Both the position numbers and the translations under genes were made by a program. 33,531 nt of DNA from Thiotrichales bacterium (GTDB lineage Bacteria > Pseudomonadota > Gammaproteobacteria > UWMA-0217): assembly GCA_024763135.1 (NCBI GenBank), contig JANTGD010000003.1, positions 1 through 33,531 on the forward strand. Reading direction: 5' to 3'. How positions within the stretch are numbered: the first letter of the stretch is position 1; each line of letters begins with the position of its first letter. This document shows, in pieces, positions 1 to 10,585 of this stretch. A model generated the notes under the pieces. The model worked only from the letters and a program-made list of their open reading frames with translations. It made no database searches and had not been told where the DNA came from.

Positions 1-726
1 CATGCACAGAGAGACCGCTATGGCCTGGTAGAGATAGTTGCGCATGACGATGAACGCAGTCTGCATTTTGGGAGTTCGATCGAGCAGGCGAGAATCCGCA
101 AGGGCGCGCCCGATCCTCTGTTTCACTACGCGCGTTGGCTGACGTTCACCGCCGCATTGAGGCATCGCGCCGATACTGCGCTGTTGCTGGGGTTGGGCGC
201 GGGCAGCGTGGCCCGATCGCTCTGGCAGCGCTCGGCCACTCTGCAGCTGGATGCGGTAGAGTTGCGGGAGGCGGTCGTCGAGGCTGCTTACACATGGTTT
301 GAGTTGCCCATCGATTCCCGGCTGGAAGTCTATGTGGCCGATGCGGGGCATTTTGTAACAGTGATGGATAGGCAGTACGACTTGCTGATCGTCGACCTCT
401 ACGATGCCCGGGGGGAAATTGAATTGCTTTTGGAGCGGGATTTTCTTTGCGCCTGTCGTGATCGATTGGCACCGGGTGGAGTGCTGGGGATCAATCTCTG
501 GCGCGTGAGTCCGCAGCGCTTCGAGCGTTCCTTAACGTTACTGCGCAGCGTTTTCGATTCGCAACTCCTCTGTGTCGATGCCGATGAAGCCAATACAGTC
601 GTGTTTGCTTTCAAGGGACGGCGACCCACACCTGAGGCGCTGGCTCGGCGAGCCCGGGTGCGCCGCTGGGCGAGTGCCCTGGATCTGGATACTGGCGGTC
701 TTTTGCAGTCCTACGCGATAAAGTGA
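1..726 (+). CDS. Spermidine synthase-like (SpeE-type) methyltransferase, 5' truncated by window edge
   Basis: Frame is open from base 1 (HAQRDRYGLVEIVAHDDERSLHFG...) through the listed ORF; LLLGLGAGSVARSL SAM-binding-like motif, DLLIVDLYDARG, GGVLGINLW. Confidence 0.75.
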   Translation, partial: HAQRDRYGLVEIVAHDDERSLHFGSSIEQARIRKGAPDPLFHYARWLTFTAALRHRADTALLLGLGAGSVARSLWQRSATLQLDAVELREAVVEAAYTWFELPIDSRLEVYVADAGHFVTVMDRQYDLLIVDLYDARGEIELLLERDFLCACRDRLAPGGVLGINLWRVSPQRFERSLTLLRSVFDSQLLCVDADEANTVVFAFKGRRPTPEALARRARVRRWASALDLDTGGLLQSYAIK

Positions 727-1027
727 GACCTGCAACAAGGAACGCGATAAGCGGTGTCACTATACTGCTGATCAGATGCTCTGGCACAGATTGCTACTTG
801 GCTCCATTCGGGTTTTTGTTGCCAACCAGATCTTCACATTGGGTATAGATTCAGGCGTCGGGACTGTAATTGTGTTGGGTCTTCGTCGCCGTGGGCTCCA
901 GGTCGATTGACCATTGTTTTGCAGGCATATTGAGAGTCTCCCGGCATATCTTTTACCGCCCACCGAGCCCGTCTGTGTCAGCGCATCTTCTCTTCCTTTG
1001 GCTTGTCTTAGTCTCTGCTGTGCAGTC

Positions 1028-1357
1028 TCAGGTGTTCGTTCCCTCTGGCAGTATCACCCACAGCTCTCCGTCGTCCAGCGTTACCCCATAGGTCTGTAGC
1101 GGAATGGTCGCCGGCTCTACCACTGCTTCACCCGTCTTTACATTAAACATGCCACCATGCAGTGAGCATTGCACGCGTTCGCCTTTAAGGCAGCCCAGAT
1201 ATAGGGAAGAATCTTCATGGGTACAGGTATCGTCAACGGCGTAGTATTCCCCGTCCACATTGGCAACGAGAATCGCAACCCCCGGTTGTTTGATACGCAA
1301 TGTTTTACCTGGCTTAAGGGCGTCTGCTGGGCCTGCGGAGATGCGATGTGCGCACAT
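1028..1357 (-). CDS. Rieske [2Fe-2S] ferredoxin-like protein
   Basis: CTHEDSSLYLG...CSLHGGMF: the CxH...CxxH Rieske motif pair in a ~109 aa protein. Confidence 0.9.
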   Translation of the reverse strand: MCAHRISAGPADALKPGKTLRIKQPGVAILVANVDGEYYAVDDTCTHEDSSLYLGCLKGERVQCSLHGGMFNVKTGEAVVEPATIPLQTYGVTLDDGELWVILPEGTNT

Positions 1358-1635
1358 GGGTTCGATCCTGTTCCGAAAAGCCCGTCGTTATACCAAACCC
1401 AAGCCAGCGGTACCAATATCCCTACAAGCCTCTGTCCGAGAATAGACCTCGTAGCGAGGGGGCGATTTTGAGTCCGTTATTTTGCTCATAGTGGGTGATA
1501 GTTACGCCTATTCATCGAATTTGGGCGGAAATATGGGCCAAAAGGGCATTCCAGTCATAGACCATCAATTCTTGGACAGGCTTCTGGGTATTGTTCATTC
1601 TGGTATTCTTAAGATGAAATAGTCTTGGTCTTGTT

Positions 1636-2172
1636 ATGCCGTTGCAACCCGAACAGTTCCTGCCAATTGCTCAGGCCCATCGCCTGATGATCCCTTGTGC
1701 GCAGGCGTTAGCCGAACCGCTTTACCGCGAGTACCTGCAAGCACGCGATCGACCCGATACCCACAGAAGTCACTATTTCGAGGGTCGTTTCGAAAATATT
1801 TATATCGATCGCCAGGCACTGCCAGCTTTGTCTCCCCTATTGGCGTTGGCAACTGAGGCGGCTGCGCTCCTGTGTCCGGCGTCGCCACCGTTGCAGGTGG
1901 GGTATTGGTTCAACGAAATGGCACCGGGGCAGCGCACCCTTATGCACACTCATGATGAAGCGGAGGAATGTTTGTCGGCGGTTTACTATGTCCGGGTTCC
2001 ACCGGAATCCGGGCGTTTTTTGCTCGGGTCGGGTCGTGGTCAGCGCAAGATCGAACCGATGACCGGTAGCCTGTTGTTTTTTCCGCCCACGCTTCTGCAT
2101 GGGGTCGAAACCAATCGTTCAACGCAGACACGCCTGTCGCTCGCTATGAATTTTGGCCCCCGCCATGCGTGA
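1636..2172 (+). CDS. 2OG-Fe(II) oxygenase-like / cupin-fold hypothetical protein
   Basis: HTHDEAEECLSAVYYV ... GSLLFFPPTLLHGVETN pattern resembling HxD/E...H double-stranded beta-helix proteins. Confidence 0.6.
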   Translation: MPLQPEQFLPIAQAHRLMIPCAQALAEPLYREYLQARDRPDTHRSHYFEGRFENIYIDRQALPALSPLLALATEAAALLCPASPPLQVGYWFNEMAPGQRTLMHTHDEAEECLSAVYYVRVPPESGRFLLGSGRGQRKIEPMTGSLLFFPPTLLHGVETNRSTQTRLSLAMNFGPRHA

Positions 2173-2797
2173 AGTTGTCGTTTTGGTGCATGGGATTTGG
2201 ATGACCGGCGCTGAATTGATGCTGTTACGCCTGCATTTGCGTAGTGCGGGGTTTCGCGTCGTCCTATTCCATTATCACAGCCTGCTGCGCACACCTCACC
2301 AGAATGCTCAGCGATTGCACCACTGCCTGGATAACATCGATGCAGACCTGGTTCATCTTGTTGCGCACAGTCTCGGTGGCATTGTGGTGACGCACTTATT
2401 CAACGATTTTCCGCTGCAAAAGCCCGGACGCGTGGTGCTGATTGGGACGCCGCTGCATGGCAGCGCCGTGGCGCGGGCCTATGCACGCTTCTGGCCGACG
2501 CGATTATTGCTGGGACGGAGCGTTCAACAAGGGCTGCTCGGCGGCGCACCACGCTGGAAAGGCCAACGGGATTTGGCCATGATCGCGGGGAATCGTGGTG
2601 TGGGGATTGGTATGCTGACCTTTGGCGCTTTACCCGCGCCCAATGATGGCACCGTCGCAGTGGTGGAAACTGACAGCCCGGAGGTAAGCCAGCATCTGGT
2701 GGTCCCTTATAGCCACTTTGGAATGCTGTTTGCGCGGCCCGTTGCGCAGGCTGTGGTGGCATTTCTGCGCACCGGACGCTTTGACGACGCACTGTAA
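2165..2797 (+). CDS. Alpha/beta hydrolase (lipase/esterase-like)
   Basis: [11 protein letters not shown] oxyanion-type motif and VAHSLGG nucleophile elbow; likely start ATG 2165 overlaps the upstream stop. Confidence 0.8.
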   Translation: MREVVVLVHGIWMTGAELMLLRLHLRSAGFRVVLFHYHSLLRTPHQNAQRLHHCLDNIDADLVHLVAHSLGGIVVTHLFNDFPLQKPGRVVLIGTPLHGSAVARAYARFWPTRLLLGRSVQQGLLGGAPRWKGQRDLAMIAGNRGVGIGMLTFGALPAPNDGTVAVVETDSPEVSQHLVVPYSHFGMLFARPVAQAVVAFLRTGRFDDAL

Positions 2798-2936
2798 AAG
2801 TAGGTGGGCCGATGTCCTGTGTGCAAACGCTTTTGTCCCAGCGGTTGGCCTACGTGGCAACGAATTAGACGGGCATGCAGAGTTGCCGCTGTTTCCTATG
2901 TTAAACTGCTGCTATTTTACTTGGAGAGCTGACGGT

Positions 2937-3686
2937 ATGGCTGGACATAGTAAATGGGCCAATATCAAACATAAGAAAGCCGCGAATGACAAGAAGCGTG
3001 GCAAGATCTGGACAAAGCTGATTCGCGAAATCACGGTCGCGGCGAAGGAGGGAAAGACGTCCGATCCCGCCGCGCACCCCCGTTTACGCCTTGCAGTGGA
3101 CAAAGCACTCGCGGCAAATATGCCGAAGGATACGATCGAAAAAGCCTGTAAGCGTGGCGCGGGTGAAACCGAAGGCGTGAACTATGAAGAAGTCCGCTAT
3201 GAAGGTTACGGGCCTTCAGGCGTGGCTATTATGGTGGATTGCCTCACGGATAACCGCAATCGTACGGTTTCCGAAGTGCGCCATGTGTTTACCAAGTTGG
3301 GTGGTAATCTGGGTACCGATGGTTCCGTTGCCTACATGTTCAATAAAACCGGCATTCTGAGTTTTGCCCCGGGTACGGACGAGTATCAGATTATGGAGGC
3401 GGCATTGGAAGCCGGGGCCGAAGATGTTGTCGCCAACGACGATGGGTCGGTCGATGTGCTGACCAGCCCTGAGAGTTTTCAGGACGTCAAGGCGGCTCTC
3501 GAAGCCGCTGGACTCAAACCGGAATCGGCAGAGGTCACTATGCGGGCCGATACATTGACCGCCCTGGACAAGGAAACCGGGGAAAAGGTGCTGCGCATGA
3601 TCGACATGCTCGAAGATCTGGACGATGTTCAGGAGGTCTATTCGAATGCGGATATCCCGGATGAGGTTTTGGAGGCTGCAGGTTAA
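2937..3686 (+). CDS. yebC: YebC/TACO1 family protein
   Basis: [39 protein letters not shown] is the YebC signature; start refined to ATG 2937 inside the longer ORF. Confidence 0.97.
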   Translation: MAGHSKWANIKHKKAANDKKRGKIWTKLIREITVAAKEGKTSDPAAHPRLRLAVDKALAANMPKDTIEKACKRGAGETEGVNYEEVRYEGYGPSGVAIMVDCLTDNRNRTVSEVRHVFTKLGGNLGTDGSVAYMFNKTGILSFAPGTDEYQIMEAALEAGAEDVVANDDGSVDVLTSPESFQDVKAALEAAGLKPESAEVTMRADTLTALDKETGEKVLRMIDMLEDLDDVQEVYSNADIPDEVLEAAG

Positions 3687-3745
3687 GTGACTTGGGGGGG
3701 AGCGCGCACGAGTCGCGATGCGCAACAATTACCAGGGAGGGTTGC

Positions 3746-4243
3746 ATGAGAATTTTAGGGATCGATCCCGGTTCCCGATTGACGGGGTTTGGCGTAATCG
3801 ACAGTGATGGCCGGCAGAGTCGCTATGTCGCCAGCGGTGCCATCAAGGTCGAGGGCGCGGATCTTGCGCAAAAGCTGGGATTGATCTTCACGCAGGTACA
3901 GCAGGTGATCATGGATTATGCCCCGACTGAAATGGCCATTGAAAAGGTCTTTGTCTCCCGCAGCGCCGATTCTGCGTTGAAGCTGGGTCAGGCGCGTGGT
4001 GCAGCCATCTGCGCCGGAGTGCTGCAGACACTTCCCGTCGCCGAATATACACCGCGAGGTATCAAGCAAGCTGTTGTCGGTCAGGGTGGCGCAAGCAAAG
4101 AGCAGGTGCAGCATATGGTTAAGATGTTGCTGAATTTGCAAGGTCGTTTGCAGGCAGATGCGGCCGACGCGCTGGCCGTAGCGCTGTGTCATGCGCATAC
4201 CAGCGTGACGCAGAAGCGCTTGCGGGCCGGGGTCTCACCATGA
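3746..4243 (+). CDS. ruvC: Holliday junction resolvase RuvC
   Basis: MRILGIDPGSRLTGFGVI...; followed directly by ruvA and ruvB. Confidence 0.97.
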   Translation: MRILGIDPGSRLTGFGVIDSDGRQSRYVASGAIKVEGADLAQKLGLIFTQVQQVIMDYAPTEMAIEKVFVSRSADSALKLGQARGAAICAGVLQTLPVAEYTPRGIKQAVVGQGGASKEQVQHMVKMLLNLQGRLQADAADALAVALCHAHTSVTQKRLRAGVSP

Positions 4244-4833
4244 TTGGCAGGCTGCGCGGGCGCTTGGTGCAGAAACGCCCCCCTGAGCTATTGATCGAGG
4301 TCAATGGGTTGGGTTATGAAGTCCTCGCGCCCATGTCGACGCTGTTCGATTTGCCCGCGCTGGGTGAAGAAGTCACGCTAGTGACACATTTTCATGTGCG
4401 TGACGACGCTCAGGTGTTGTATGGCTTTTTAACCGAGGCCGAGCGGAGTCTGTTTCGCGGGCTGATCAAGGTCAATGGCGTGGGTGCCAAGATGGCGCTG
4501 GCGGTACTCTCGGGTATGAATCCCATGGAATTCAGCAGTTGCGTGCGCAATGGCGATCAAGCCGCTTTGACGCGTGTGCCGGGAATCGGAAAAAAAACAG
4601 CGGAGCGTCTGATCATTGAAATGCGCGATCGTCTGGACCTAGACGCCTTGGATGCGCCTAGCGATACGCTGGTGGCGCCGGCCACGGAAGAAGATCCGGC
4701 CAGCGAGGCGACCCAGGCGCTGGTTGCGCTGGGCTATAAACCCCAGGATGCCACGCGCATGATTCGTACGGTCGCGCAACCCGGTCTCAACAGTGAAGCG
4801 CTGATCCGTCTGGCACTGAAGGGGGCGCTGTGA
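4240..4833 (+). CDS. ruvA: Holliday junction branch migration protein RuvA
   Basis: [12 protein letters not shown]...[15 protein letters not shown]...[16 protein letters not shown]. Confidence 0.97.
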   Translation: MIGRLRGRLVQKRPPELLIEVNGLGYEVLAPMSTLFDLPALGEEVTLVTHFHVRDDAQVLYGFLTEAERSLFRGLIKVNGVGAKMALAVLSGMNPMEFSSCVRNGDQAALTRVPGIGKKTAERLIIEMRDRLDLDALDAPSDTLVAPATEEDPASEATQALVALGYKPQDATRMIRTVAQPGLNSEALIRLALKGAL

Positions 4834-5879
4834 ATCGCGATGCCGTTTTCGATGCCCATGCGGCTGGGGATGAATTGGTGCTTGAGCAAAGCATTCGTCC
4901 CAAATTACTGAAAGACTACGTCGGACAGCCTGTGGTGCGCGAGCAAATGGAAATATTTATTGGTGCTGCGCGCCAACGCCACGAGGCCCTGGACCATGTG
5001 TTGATCTTTGGACCGCCGGGTCTGGGAAAGACCACCTTGTCGCATATTATTGCTCACGAAATGCAGGCCAGCCTGCGCCAGACCTCGGGGCCTGTTCTGG
5101 AAAAGGCCGGTGATCTGGCCGCAATCCTAACCAATCTAGAACAAGGCGACGTGCTGTTTGTGGATGAAATTCACCGCCTCAGCCCCGTGGTGGAAGAGAT
5201 CCTGTATCCCGCCATGGAGGATTTTCAACTGGATATTATGATTGGTGAGGGGCCCGCCGCGCGTTCGATCAAGCTGGATCTGCCCCCCTTTACGCTCGTG
5301 GGCGCCACGACACGCGCCGGTTTGCTTACCTCGCCGCTGCGTGATCGCTTTGGTATTGTGCAGCGTCTGGAGTTTTATAGCCGTGAGGATCTGGCCTCGA
5401 TCGTGACGCGTTCGGCGGTGATTCTGGGGGTGAGTATCGACACGCAGGGCGCACAGGAAATTGCCAAGCGCTCACGTGGTACACCGCGCATTGCCAACCG
5501 CTTACTGAGACGAGTGCGTGACTATGCCGAAGTGCGTCATGATGGGCATATCGATGCCGTAATAGCTGGTGCAGCGCTCGATCTGCTGAATGTGGATGTC
5601 CACGGGTTTGATGGTATGGATCGACGACTCTTGCTGGCGATCATTGAAAAATTCGACGGTGGGCCGGTGGGCGTGGATTCGCTGTCGGCCGCAATCGGCG
5701 AGGAACGCGGCACGATCGAGGACGTCATTGAGCCATTTCTCATTCAGCAGGGTTTTATGATGCGCACACCGCGAGGGCGTGTGGCGACTCGGACTGCCTA
5801 CCAGCATTTTGGCCTGCGCCTACCGGAATCGAGCACTGAGTCCTCTCCTGAACGTGATTTATTCGGCGAATCCGGGTAG
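4830..5879 (+). CDS. ruvB: Holliday junction helicase RuvB
   Basis: [20 protein letters not shown] Walker [12 protein letters not shown] Walker B; GTG start overlapping the ruvA stop. Confidence 0.98.
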   Translation: MNRDAVFDAHAAGDELVLEQSIRPKLLKDYVGQPVVREQMEIFIGAARQRHEALDHVLIFGPPGLGKTTLSHIIAHEMQASLRQTSGPVLEKAGDLAAILTNLEQGDVLFVDEIHRLSPVVEEILYPAMEDFQLDIMIGEGPAARSIKLDLPPFTLVGATTRAGLLTSPLRDRFGIVQRLEFYSREDLASIVTRSAVILGVSIDTQGAQEIAKRSRGTPRIANRLLRRVRDYAEVRHDGHIDAVIAGAALDLLNVDVHGFDGMDRRLLLAIIEKFDGGPVGVDSLSAAIGEERGTIEDVIEPFLIQQGFMMRTPRGRVATRTAYQHFGLRLPESSTESSPERDLFGESG

Positions 5880-5910
5880 ATTGTGCGCTTTGGAGCGAAT
5901 TGTTGCTTAG

Positions 5911-6318
5911 ATGGACCAAGTGTCGACTTGGCCGGTGCGGGTTTACTATGAGGATACCGATGCCGGCGGCGTGGTGTACTACGCAAATTACCTCAAATTC
6001 ATGGAACGAGCCCGCACCGAATTTTTGCGCGGGCTGGGCTATGAGCAGGATCGGTTAGCCGCTGACGAGGGCGTTCTGTTTGTCGTCAGGCATGTCGAGA
6101 TAGACTATCATTTACCGGCTCGTTTCAATCAGTTACTTCAAATTGTAACCCGTGTTGTGGAAACTGGCCGCGCCCGGCTAGTGTTCGAGCAGCATATTAA
6201 TTACCAGGATCGGTGTCTGACGCAAGCCAAGGTCACCATCGCCTGTATTGATGCTGGCCGCTTCAGGCCACGGGCCATCCCTGAATCTATGCGTAAGGAA
6301 CTACAACGTGTCTGTTGA
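5911..6318 (+). CDS. ybgC: Tol-Pal associated acyl-CoA thioesterase YbgC
   Basis: VRVYYEDTDAGGVVYYANYLKFMERARTE hotdog thioesterase motif; upstream of tolQ. Confidence 0.95.
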   Translation: MDQVSTWPVRVYYEDTDAGGVVYYANYLKFMERARTEFLRGLGYEQDRLAADEGVLFVVRHVEIDYHLPARFNQLLQIVTRVVETGRARLVFEQHINYQDRCLTQAKVTIACIDAGRFRPRAIPESMRKELQRVC

Positions 6319-6985
6319 TCTCTCGATACTGAGCCTGGTGATGGAAGCCAGCCTGGTCGTCAAAGTAGTCATGGCGATTTTGTTATTCGCCTCGATGGCT
6401 TCTTGGACCGTTATTGTCATCAAATGGCGAATCATTGGCCGCGCAAAACAGCAAGCTGAAGACTTTGAGGAAAAATTTTGGTCGGGAGGTGAGTTGGAAA
6501 AGCTCTACGACGGCATTACGCGCCAGCCCGAAGTATCCGGAATGGAGAACATCTTCGCCTCAGGTTTCAAGGAATACCTGCGTCAACTGCGCTCCAAGAC
6601 CCCCTCACATATCGGCCAGCTGGAAATGATCACCCGCTCAATGCGCGTGGCCACCGCGCGTGAAGTGGATGCCTTGGAAAGCTCGCTGGCATTTTTGGCC
6701 ACGGTAGGCTCCACGAGTCCTTATATCGGGCTATTTGGTACGGTTTGGGGCATTATGAATTCCTTTCGCGCCTTGGGGGATGCGCAACTCAACACCCTGT
6801 CGGCTGTTGCGCCGGGCATAGCCGAAGCGCTGATTGCAACCGCCATCGGCTTGTTTGCCGCCATTCCCGCAGTGATTGCCTATAACCGCTATTCCGACGA
6901 TGTGGAGCGTCTGATCACGCGGTACGATAATTTCGTTGAGGAATTCATTACCTTGCTGCAGCGTCACGCTACACGAAAGTCCTAA
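6308..6985 (+). CDS. tolQ: TolQ proton channel protein
   Basis: TolQ/ExbB family sequence (GLFGTVWGIMNSFRALG, PGIAEALIATAIGLFAAIPAVIAYN); probable GTG start at 6308. Confidence 0.95.
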   Translation: MSVDLSILSLVMEASLVVKVVMAILLFASMASWTVIVIKWRIIGRAKQQAEDFEEKFWSGGELEKLYDGITRQPEVSGMENIFASGFKEYLRQLRSKTPSHIGQLEMITRSMRVATAREVDALESSLAFLATVGSTSPYIGLFGTVWGIMNSFRALGDAQLNTLSAVAPGIAEALIATAIGLFAAIPAVIAYNRYSDDVERLITRYDNFVEEFITLLQRHATRKS

Positions 6986-6989
6986 GCGT

Positions 6990-7433
6990 ATGTCTTACCA
7001 TCGTCGCAATAAACGCAAACCCATGGCGCAGATCAACGTGGTGCCCTATATCGACGTCATGTTGGTGTTATTGGTCATTTTTATGGTGACCGCACCCATG
7101 ATGCAAACTGGTGTGGAGATCGATCTGCCCAATGCCAGCGCCAAACCTGTAGACGACGAACCGACCGAGCAATTGGTGGTTTCCATTGATCGGGAGGGCC
7201 AGTTTCATATTGATGCCGATGGCCCGAATGCTCCGCCCGTTGCGGATGAAATCGAATTAGCCAATCGTGTGGCGTCCATGCTCCAGGAGCATAAAAATAA
7301 ACAGGTTTATGTGCGTGGGGACGAAGCCGTTGATTACGGGCGAGTGGTATTGGCGATGACAGCCATTCAGGCAGCCGGTGCCACCGGAATTGGCTTGATC
7401 ACCGAACCACCCAAAGGGCAGCAGGCCAGGTAA
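6990..7433 (+). CDS. tolR: TolR
   Basis: MAQINVVPYIDVMLVLLVIFMVTAPMM ExbD/TolR signature; start refined to 6990. Confidence 0.96.
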   Translation: MSYHRRNKRKPMAQINVVPYIDVMLVLLVIFMVTAPMMQTGVEIDLPNASAKPVDDEPTEQLVVSIDREGQFHIDADGPNAPPVADEIELANRVASMLQEHKNKQVYVRGDEAVDYGRVVLAMTAIQAAGATGIGLITEPPKGQQAR

Positions 7434-7440
7434 GCGCATT

Positions 7441-8400
7441 ATGTGGGAGACCATCAGGCAGCACCCCAAATCGGTTTTGGTTGCCGTTTTAATTCATCTT
7501 TTTCTGCTAGCGTTCTTTGTCATCAAATTCGACTGGCATCGCGAGGTGGCGGCCCCGGCGCAGCCAATCCAGGCAACTGTGGTGAGTGATCCCAAGGCCA
7601 TTGAGCAATTGCGAGAGCAGCTTCAACCCGAGCCTGAACCCCCGCCTCCCGATCTGCAGGCCATTGAGGCTGAAAAGCAGGCCGAAGCCGAGCGCCAACA
7701 AGCAGCAGAAAGGCAGCGTGAAGAGGCACGCAAACGTGAGGAAGCCGAACGACAATTAGCATTGCAGAAAAAACAGGAAGAAGCGCAGCGGCAATTGGAG
7801 TTGCAGCGTCAGCAGGAAGCCGAACAGCGTCGTGAAGAGGAACTTAAACGCCAACAGCAAGCGGCAGAAAAAAAACGCCAGGCCGAACTTGAAAAGCAGA
7901 AAGCCGAAGCAGAGAAGCGTCGCCAAGCGGAACTGGAGAAGAAAAAACGTGAAGAAGAAGCCAAACGGCGTAAGGCAGAGGAAGAACGCAAGCGTAAACT
8001 AGCCGAGAAAAAACGCCGTGAAGCCGAGCAAAAGAAGATCCGGGAGGCAGAAAAAAAGGCCGAGGCCGAGCGGCGCGCGCAGATGATTGCCCAAGAGCAG
8101 GCGGCGCTTGAGCAGGCAAGATTCGCCGGGCTAAAAAATCAGTATATTGCTGCAATTAAAAGCCGCGTGGAAAGTAAATGGTTTCGACCACCCGGAGAGG
8201 AAGCCGTGAAATGCGTGGTGCAAGTCAAGCAGGCGCCCACGGGCATTGTGTTGGATGTGCGTGTGCAGCAATCTGCAAGTTGCAGTGCAGCCATGGCGGA
8301 ATCAGTAAAAAAAGCGGTTGAGCGGGCTGATCCATTGCCCCGCGCGCCCGATCCCCGAGTATTTGAGCGGGATCTTCGCTTTATTTTTGAACCACAGTAA
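7441..8400 (+). CDS. tolA: TolA (long K/E/A/Q-rich helical domain)
   Basis: N-terminal TM, ~150 residue charged coiled coil, C-terminal TonB/TolA-like domain; genomic context. Confidence 0.93.
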   Translation: MWETIRQHPKSVLVAVLIHLFLLAFFVIKFDWHREVAAPAQPIQATVVSDPKAIEQLREQLQPEPEPPPPDLQAIEAEKQAEAERQQAAERQREEARKREEAERQLALQKKQEEAQRQLELQRQQEAEQRREEELKRQQQAAEKKRQAELEKQKAEAEKRRQAELEKKKREEEAKRRKAEEERKRKLAEKKRREAEQKKIREAEKKAEAERRAQMIAQEQAALEQARFAGLKNQYIAAIKSRVESKWFRPPGEEAVKCVVQVKQAPTGIVLDVRVQQSASCSAAMAESVKKAVERADPLPRAPDPRVFERDLRFIFEPQ

Positions 8401-8414
8401 GAAGGGAACAGCTC

Positions 8415-9692
8415 ATGAGGAGTTTCAAGACAATCACGCTGATACTGTTGTGGCTCGCGGTGCTACCCGCCCAGGCTGCTTTGGAAATCAGAATTACCCA
8501 GGGGGCCGCCAATGCCATGCCGATTGCGATTGCGCCCTTTGCGTTTACAGGTGCTGCACAGCCCCGCGAGCAGGTGGATGAAATCGTGATGGCAGATCTC
8601 GGTCGTAGCGGTCGTTTTAAGCCCGTACCGAGAGACCGTTTTGCGCAACCGAATATGGGGCCTGGCAATATTGAGTTCTTCCGCTGGCGTGACCGCAATG
8701 TGCCCTATCTGGTCGTGGGCCAAGTGTTGGAAAATGGCACGGACTATGTAGTAGAGTTTCAGTTGTTCGATTCGGCCAGCGGCCAGCAAATGGCAGGCTA
8801 TCGCGTGCCGGCAAAAGCCAGTGGCCTGCGTATGGCAGCGCATCAAGTTGCCGACCTCATCTACGAAAAAGTGATTGGGGTGCGCGGCGCGTTCAATACA
8901 CGGATTGCCTATATCACCTCTTCACCCGGCAGTTATAAGCTCGAAGTGGCGGATTCAGATGGTTACAATGCGCACACGATTCTAAATTCCGACAGTCCAC
9001 TGATGTCGCCGGATTGGTCTCCCGATGCGCGCAAAATTGCTTATGTTTCTTTCGAAAACAACCGCTCGAGTATCTATGTGCAGGATGTGATTACCGGGCA
9101 GCGTCAACGCGTTTCCAGCCATCGCGGGATTAACGGCGCTCCGGCATTTTCACCAGACGGTTCGCGACTGGCGCTCACCTTGTCAGAATCGGGTTATCCG
9201 CAAATCTACGTTTTGGAACTCAGCAGTGGCAAACTCAAGCGTTTGACCAATGATCGCGCCATTAATACTGAACCTGCCTGGATGCCAGATGGGAAACGCA
9301 TTGTATTCACCTCGAATCGCACCGGAAAACCGCAGCTCTATCAGGTCTCTGCCCAGGGAGGTGCTGCGCGTCGCCTGACCTATGAGGGAGAGTATAATTC
9401 CGCAGCGTCGGTGGCACCTGACGGTACAAAAATAGCATTGGTCAATGGCGATGGCGGGCGATTTCGCATTGGTATTTTTGACCTGGAAAGCGGAGAGCTG
9501 CGGATCGTTACCAACGGTACCTTGGACGAATCACCCAGTTTCGCGCCGAATGGCAGTATGGTGATCTACGCGACTAAAGAAGGCGGGCACGACGTGCTTG
9601 CCGCAGTGAGTGAAGACGGGAGTGTGCGCCAGAGCCTCGTTTTACGCGGTGGCGAAGTGCGGGAACCCGATTGGTCGCCGTTTCTCAATTAA
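8415..9692 (+). CDS. tolB: TolB beta-propeller protein
   Basis: Signal peptide; repeated SPDWSPDARKIAYVS / FSPDGSRLAL / MPDGKRIVFTSNRTGKPQLY blades. Confidence 0.97.
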   Translation: MRSFKTITLILLWLAVLPAQAALEIRITQGAANAMPIAIAPFAFTGAAQPREQVDEIVMADLGRSGRFKPVPRDRFAQPNMGPGNIEFFRWRDRNVPYLVVGQVLENGTDYVVEFQLFDSASGQQMAGYRVPAKASGLRMAAHQVADLIYEKVIGVRGAFNTRIAYITSSPGSYKLEVADSDGYNAHTILNSDSPLMSPDWSPDARKIAYVSFENNRSSIYVQDVITGQRQRVSSHRGINGAPAFSPDGSRLALTLSESGYPQIYVLELSSGKLKRLTNDRAINTEPAWMPDGKRIVFTSNRTGKPQLYQVSAQGGAARRLTYEGEYNSAASVAPDGTKIALVNGDGGRFRIGIFDLESGELRIVTNGTLDESPSFAPNGSMVIYATKEGGHDVLAAVSEDGSVRQSLVLRGGEVREPDWSPFLN

Positions 9693-10048
9693 TTGGCTGC
9701 CCAAATAAACATTGGAGGGTGCGGAACCCTTTGTCGGATGTTGGCGCGAGGAAATGTGTGGAATTGCGAAGCGGATCGCGTGGGTTACTCGTTTTTTACA
9801 TACTTTAACATCTGTCACGCGATATAGTCGGCTTTTTTTAAATGCTAAAAATCCCGCGCATCCAGGGGTTCACTTTGGATTGGCTTGGTCATTGAGTATT
9901 GGGAGCGACAGCGCGCGCTACGATAATCAGCGCGTCAATGGGTTTTTTGGGTGCGATGGACTGCTTGATGCGCAGACCAAGATGGTCGAGGGTGTTGATG
10001 CATTGAGACTGATCGAAACAGCAAGTGACTATTTTATATGGAGTTGAA

Positions 10049-10585
10049 ATGACGATACGTAGTGTAGTGATAATGATCGTAGTGGCGCTTTTCCTTGGCG
10101 GTTGTGCGGGGAATAAAAAAGTGACCAAGCCAGAAATCGAGCGCGGCGCGCCCGAGCCTCCGAGCAGCGCTCAAACCAGCGGGGCAGGAATGGGCAGCGG
10201 CACTGCGACTGAAATGCAGGGCGCCATGGATCCGTTTGAAGATCCCAATAATCCCTTGTCACAACGTGTGATTTACTTTGACTACAACAGCAGTGACGTC
10301 AAAGATATCGATATTGTCAATGCACACGCCCAGTATCTTGCCGATCATCCTCAAGCACGTGTGCGTCTTGAAGGGCACGCGGATGAACGCGGTTCGCGGG
10401 AATACAATGTGGCACTGTCCGAACGGCGCGCATTGGCAGTCAAAGAACTGATGATGTTCCGTGGCGTTAGGCCCAATCAGATCACAATTATTGCTTATGG
10501 AGAAGAACGTCCTGTGGTCTATGGGCATGACGAGGCGTCGTACCGGGAGAATCGCCGCGTAGAGATTGTCTATGAAGCCAAATAA
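10049..10585 (+). CDS. pal: Peptidoglycan-associated lipoprotein Pal
   Basis: Lipobox LFLGGC, OmpA-like VIYFDYNSSDV...LEGHADERGSREYNVALSERRA. Confidence 0.96.
   Translation: MTIRSVVIMIVVALFLGGCAGNKKVTKPEIERGAPEPPSSAQTSGAGMGSGTATEMQGAMDPFEDPNNPLSQRVIYFDYNSSDVKDIDIVNAHAQYLADHPQARVRLEGHADERGSREYNVALSERRALAVKELMMFRGVRPNQITIIAYGEERPVVYGHDEASYRENRRVEIVYEAK

Noticed and set aside
2718-2936. N-terminal extension of the yebC ORF
   Set aside because: YebC homologues start at [14 protein letters not shown]; the upstream 73 codons overlap the hydrolase gene in another frame.
7660-8110. Repetitive AAA/GAA/CAG-rich tract as a tandem repeat element
   Set aside because: It is the coding sequence of the TolA helical domain, a normal feature.
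7507-8155. Several minus-strand ORFs opposite tolA
   Set aside because: Shadow ORFs produced by the repetitive K/E/Q/A codon composition of tolA.
9712-10047. 111 aa ORF in the unusually long tolB-pal gap
   Set aside because: No recognisable motif, weak start context; the gap is better viewed as intergenic/promoter sequence for pal.
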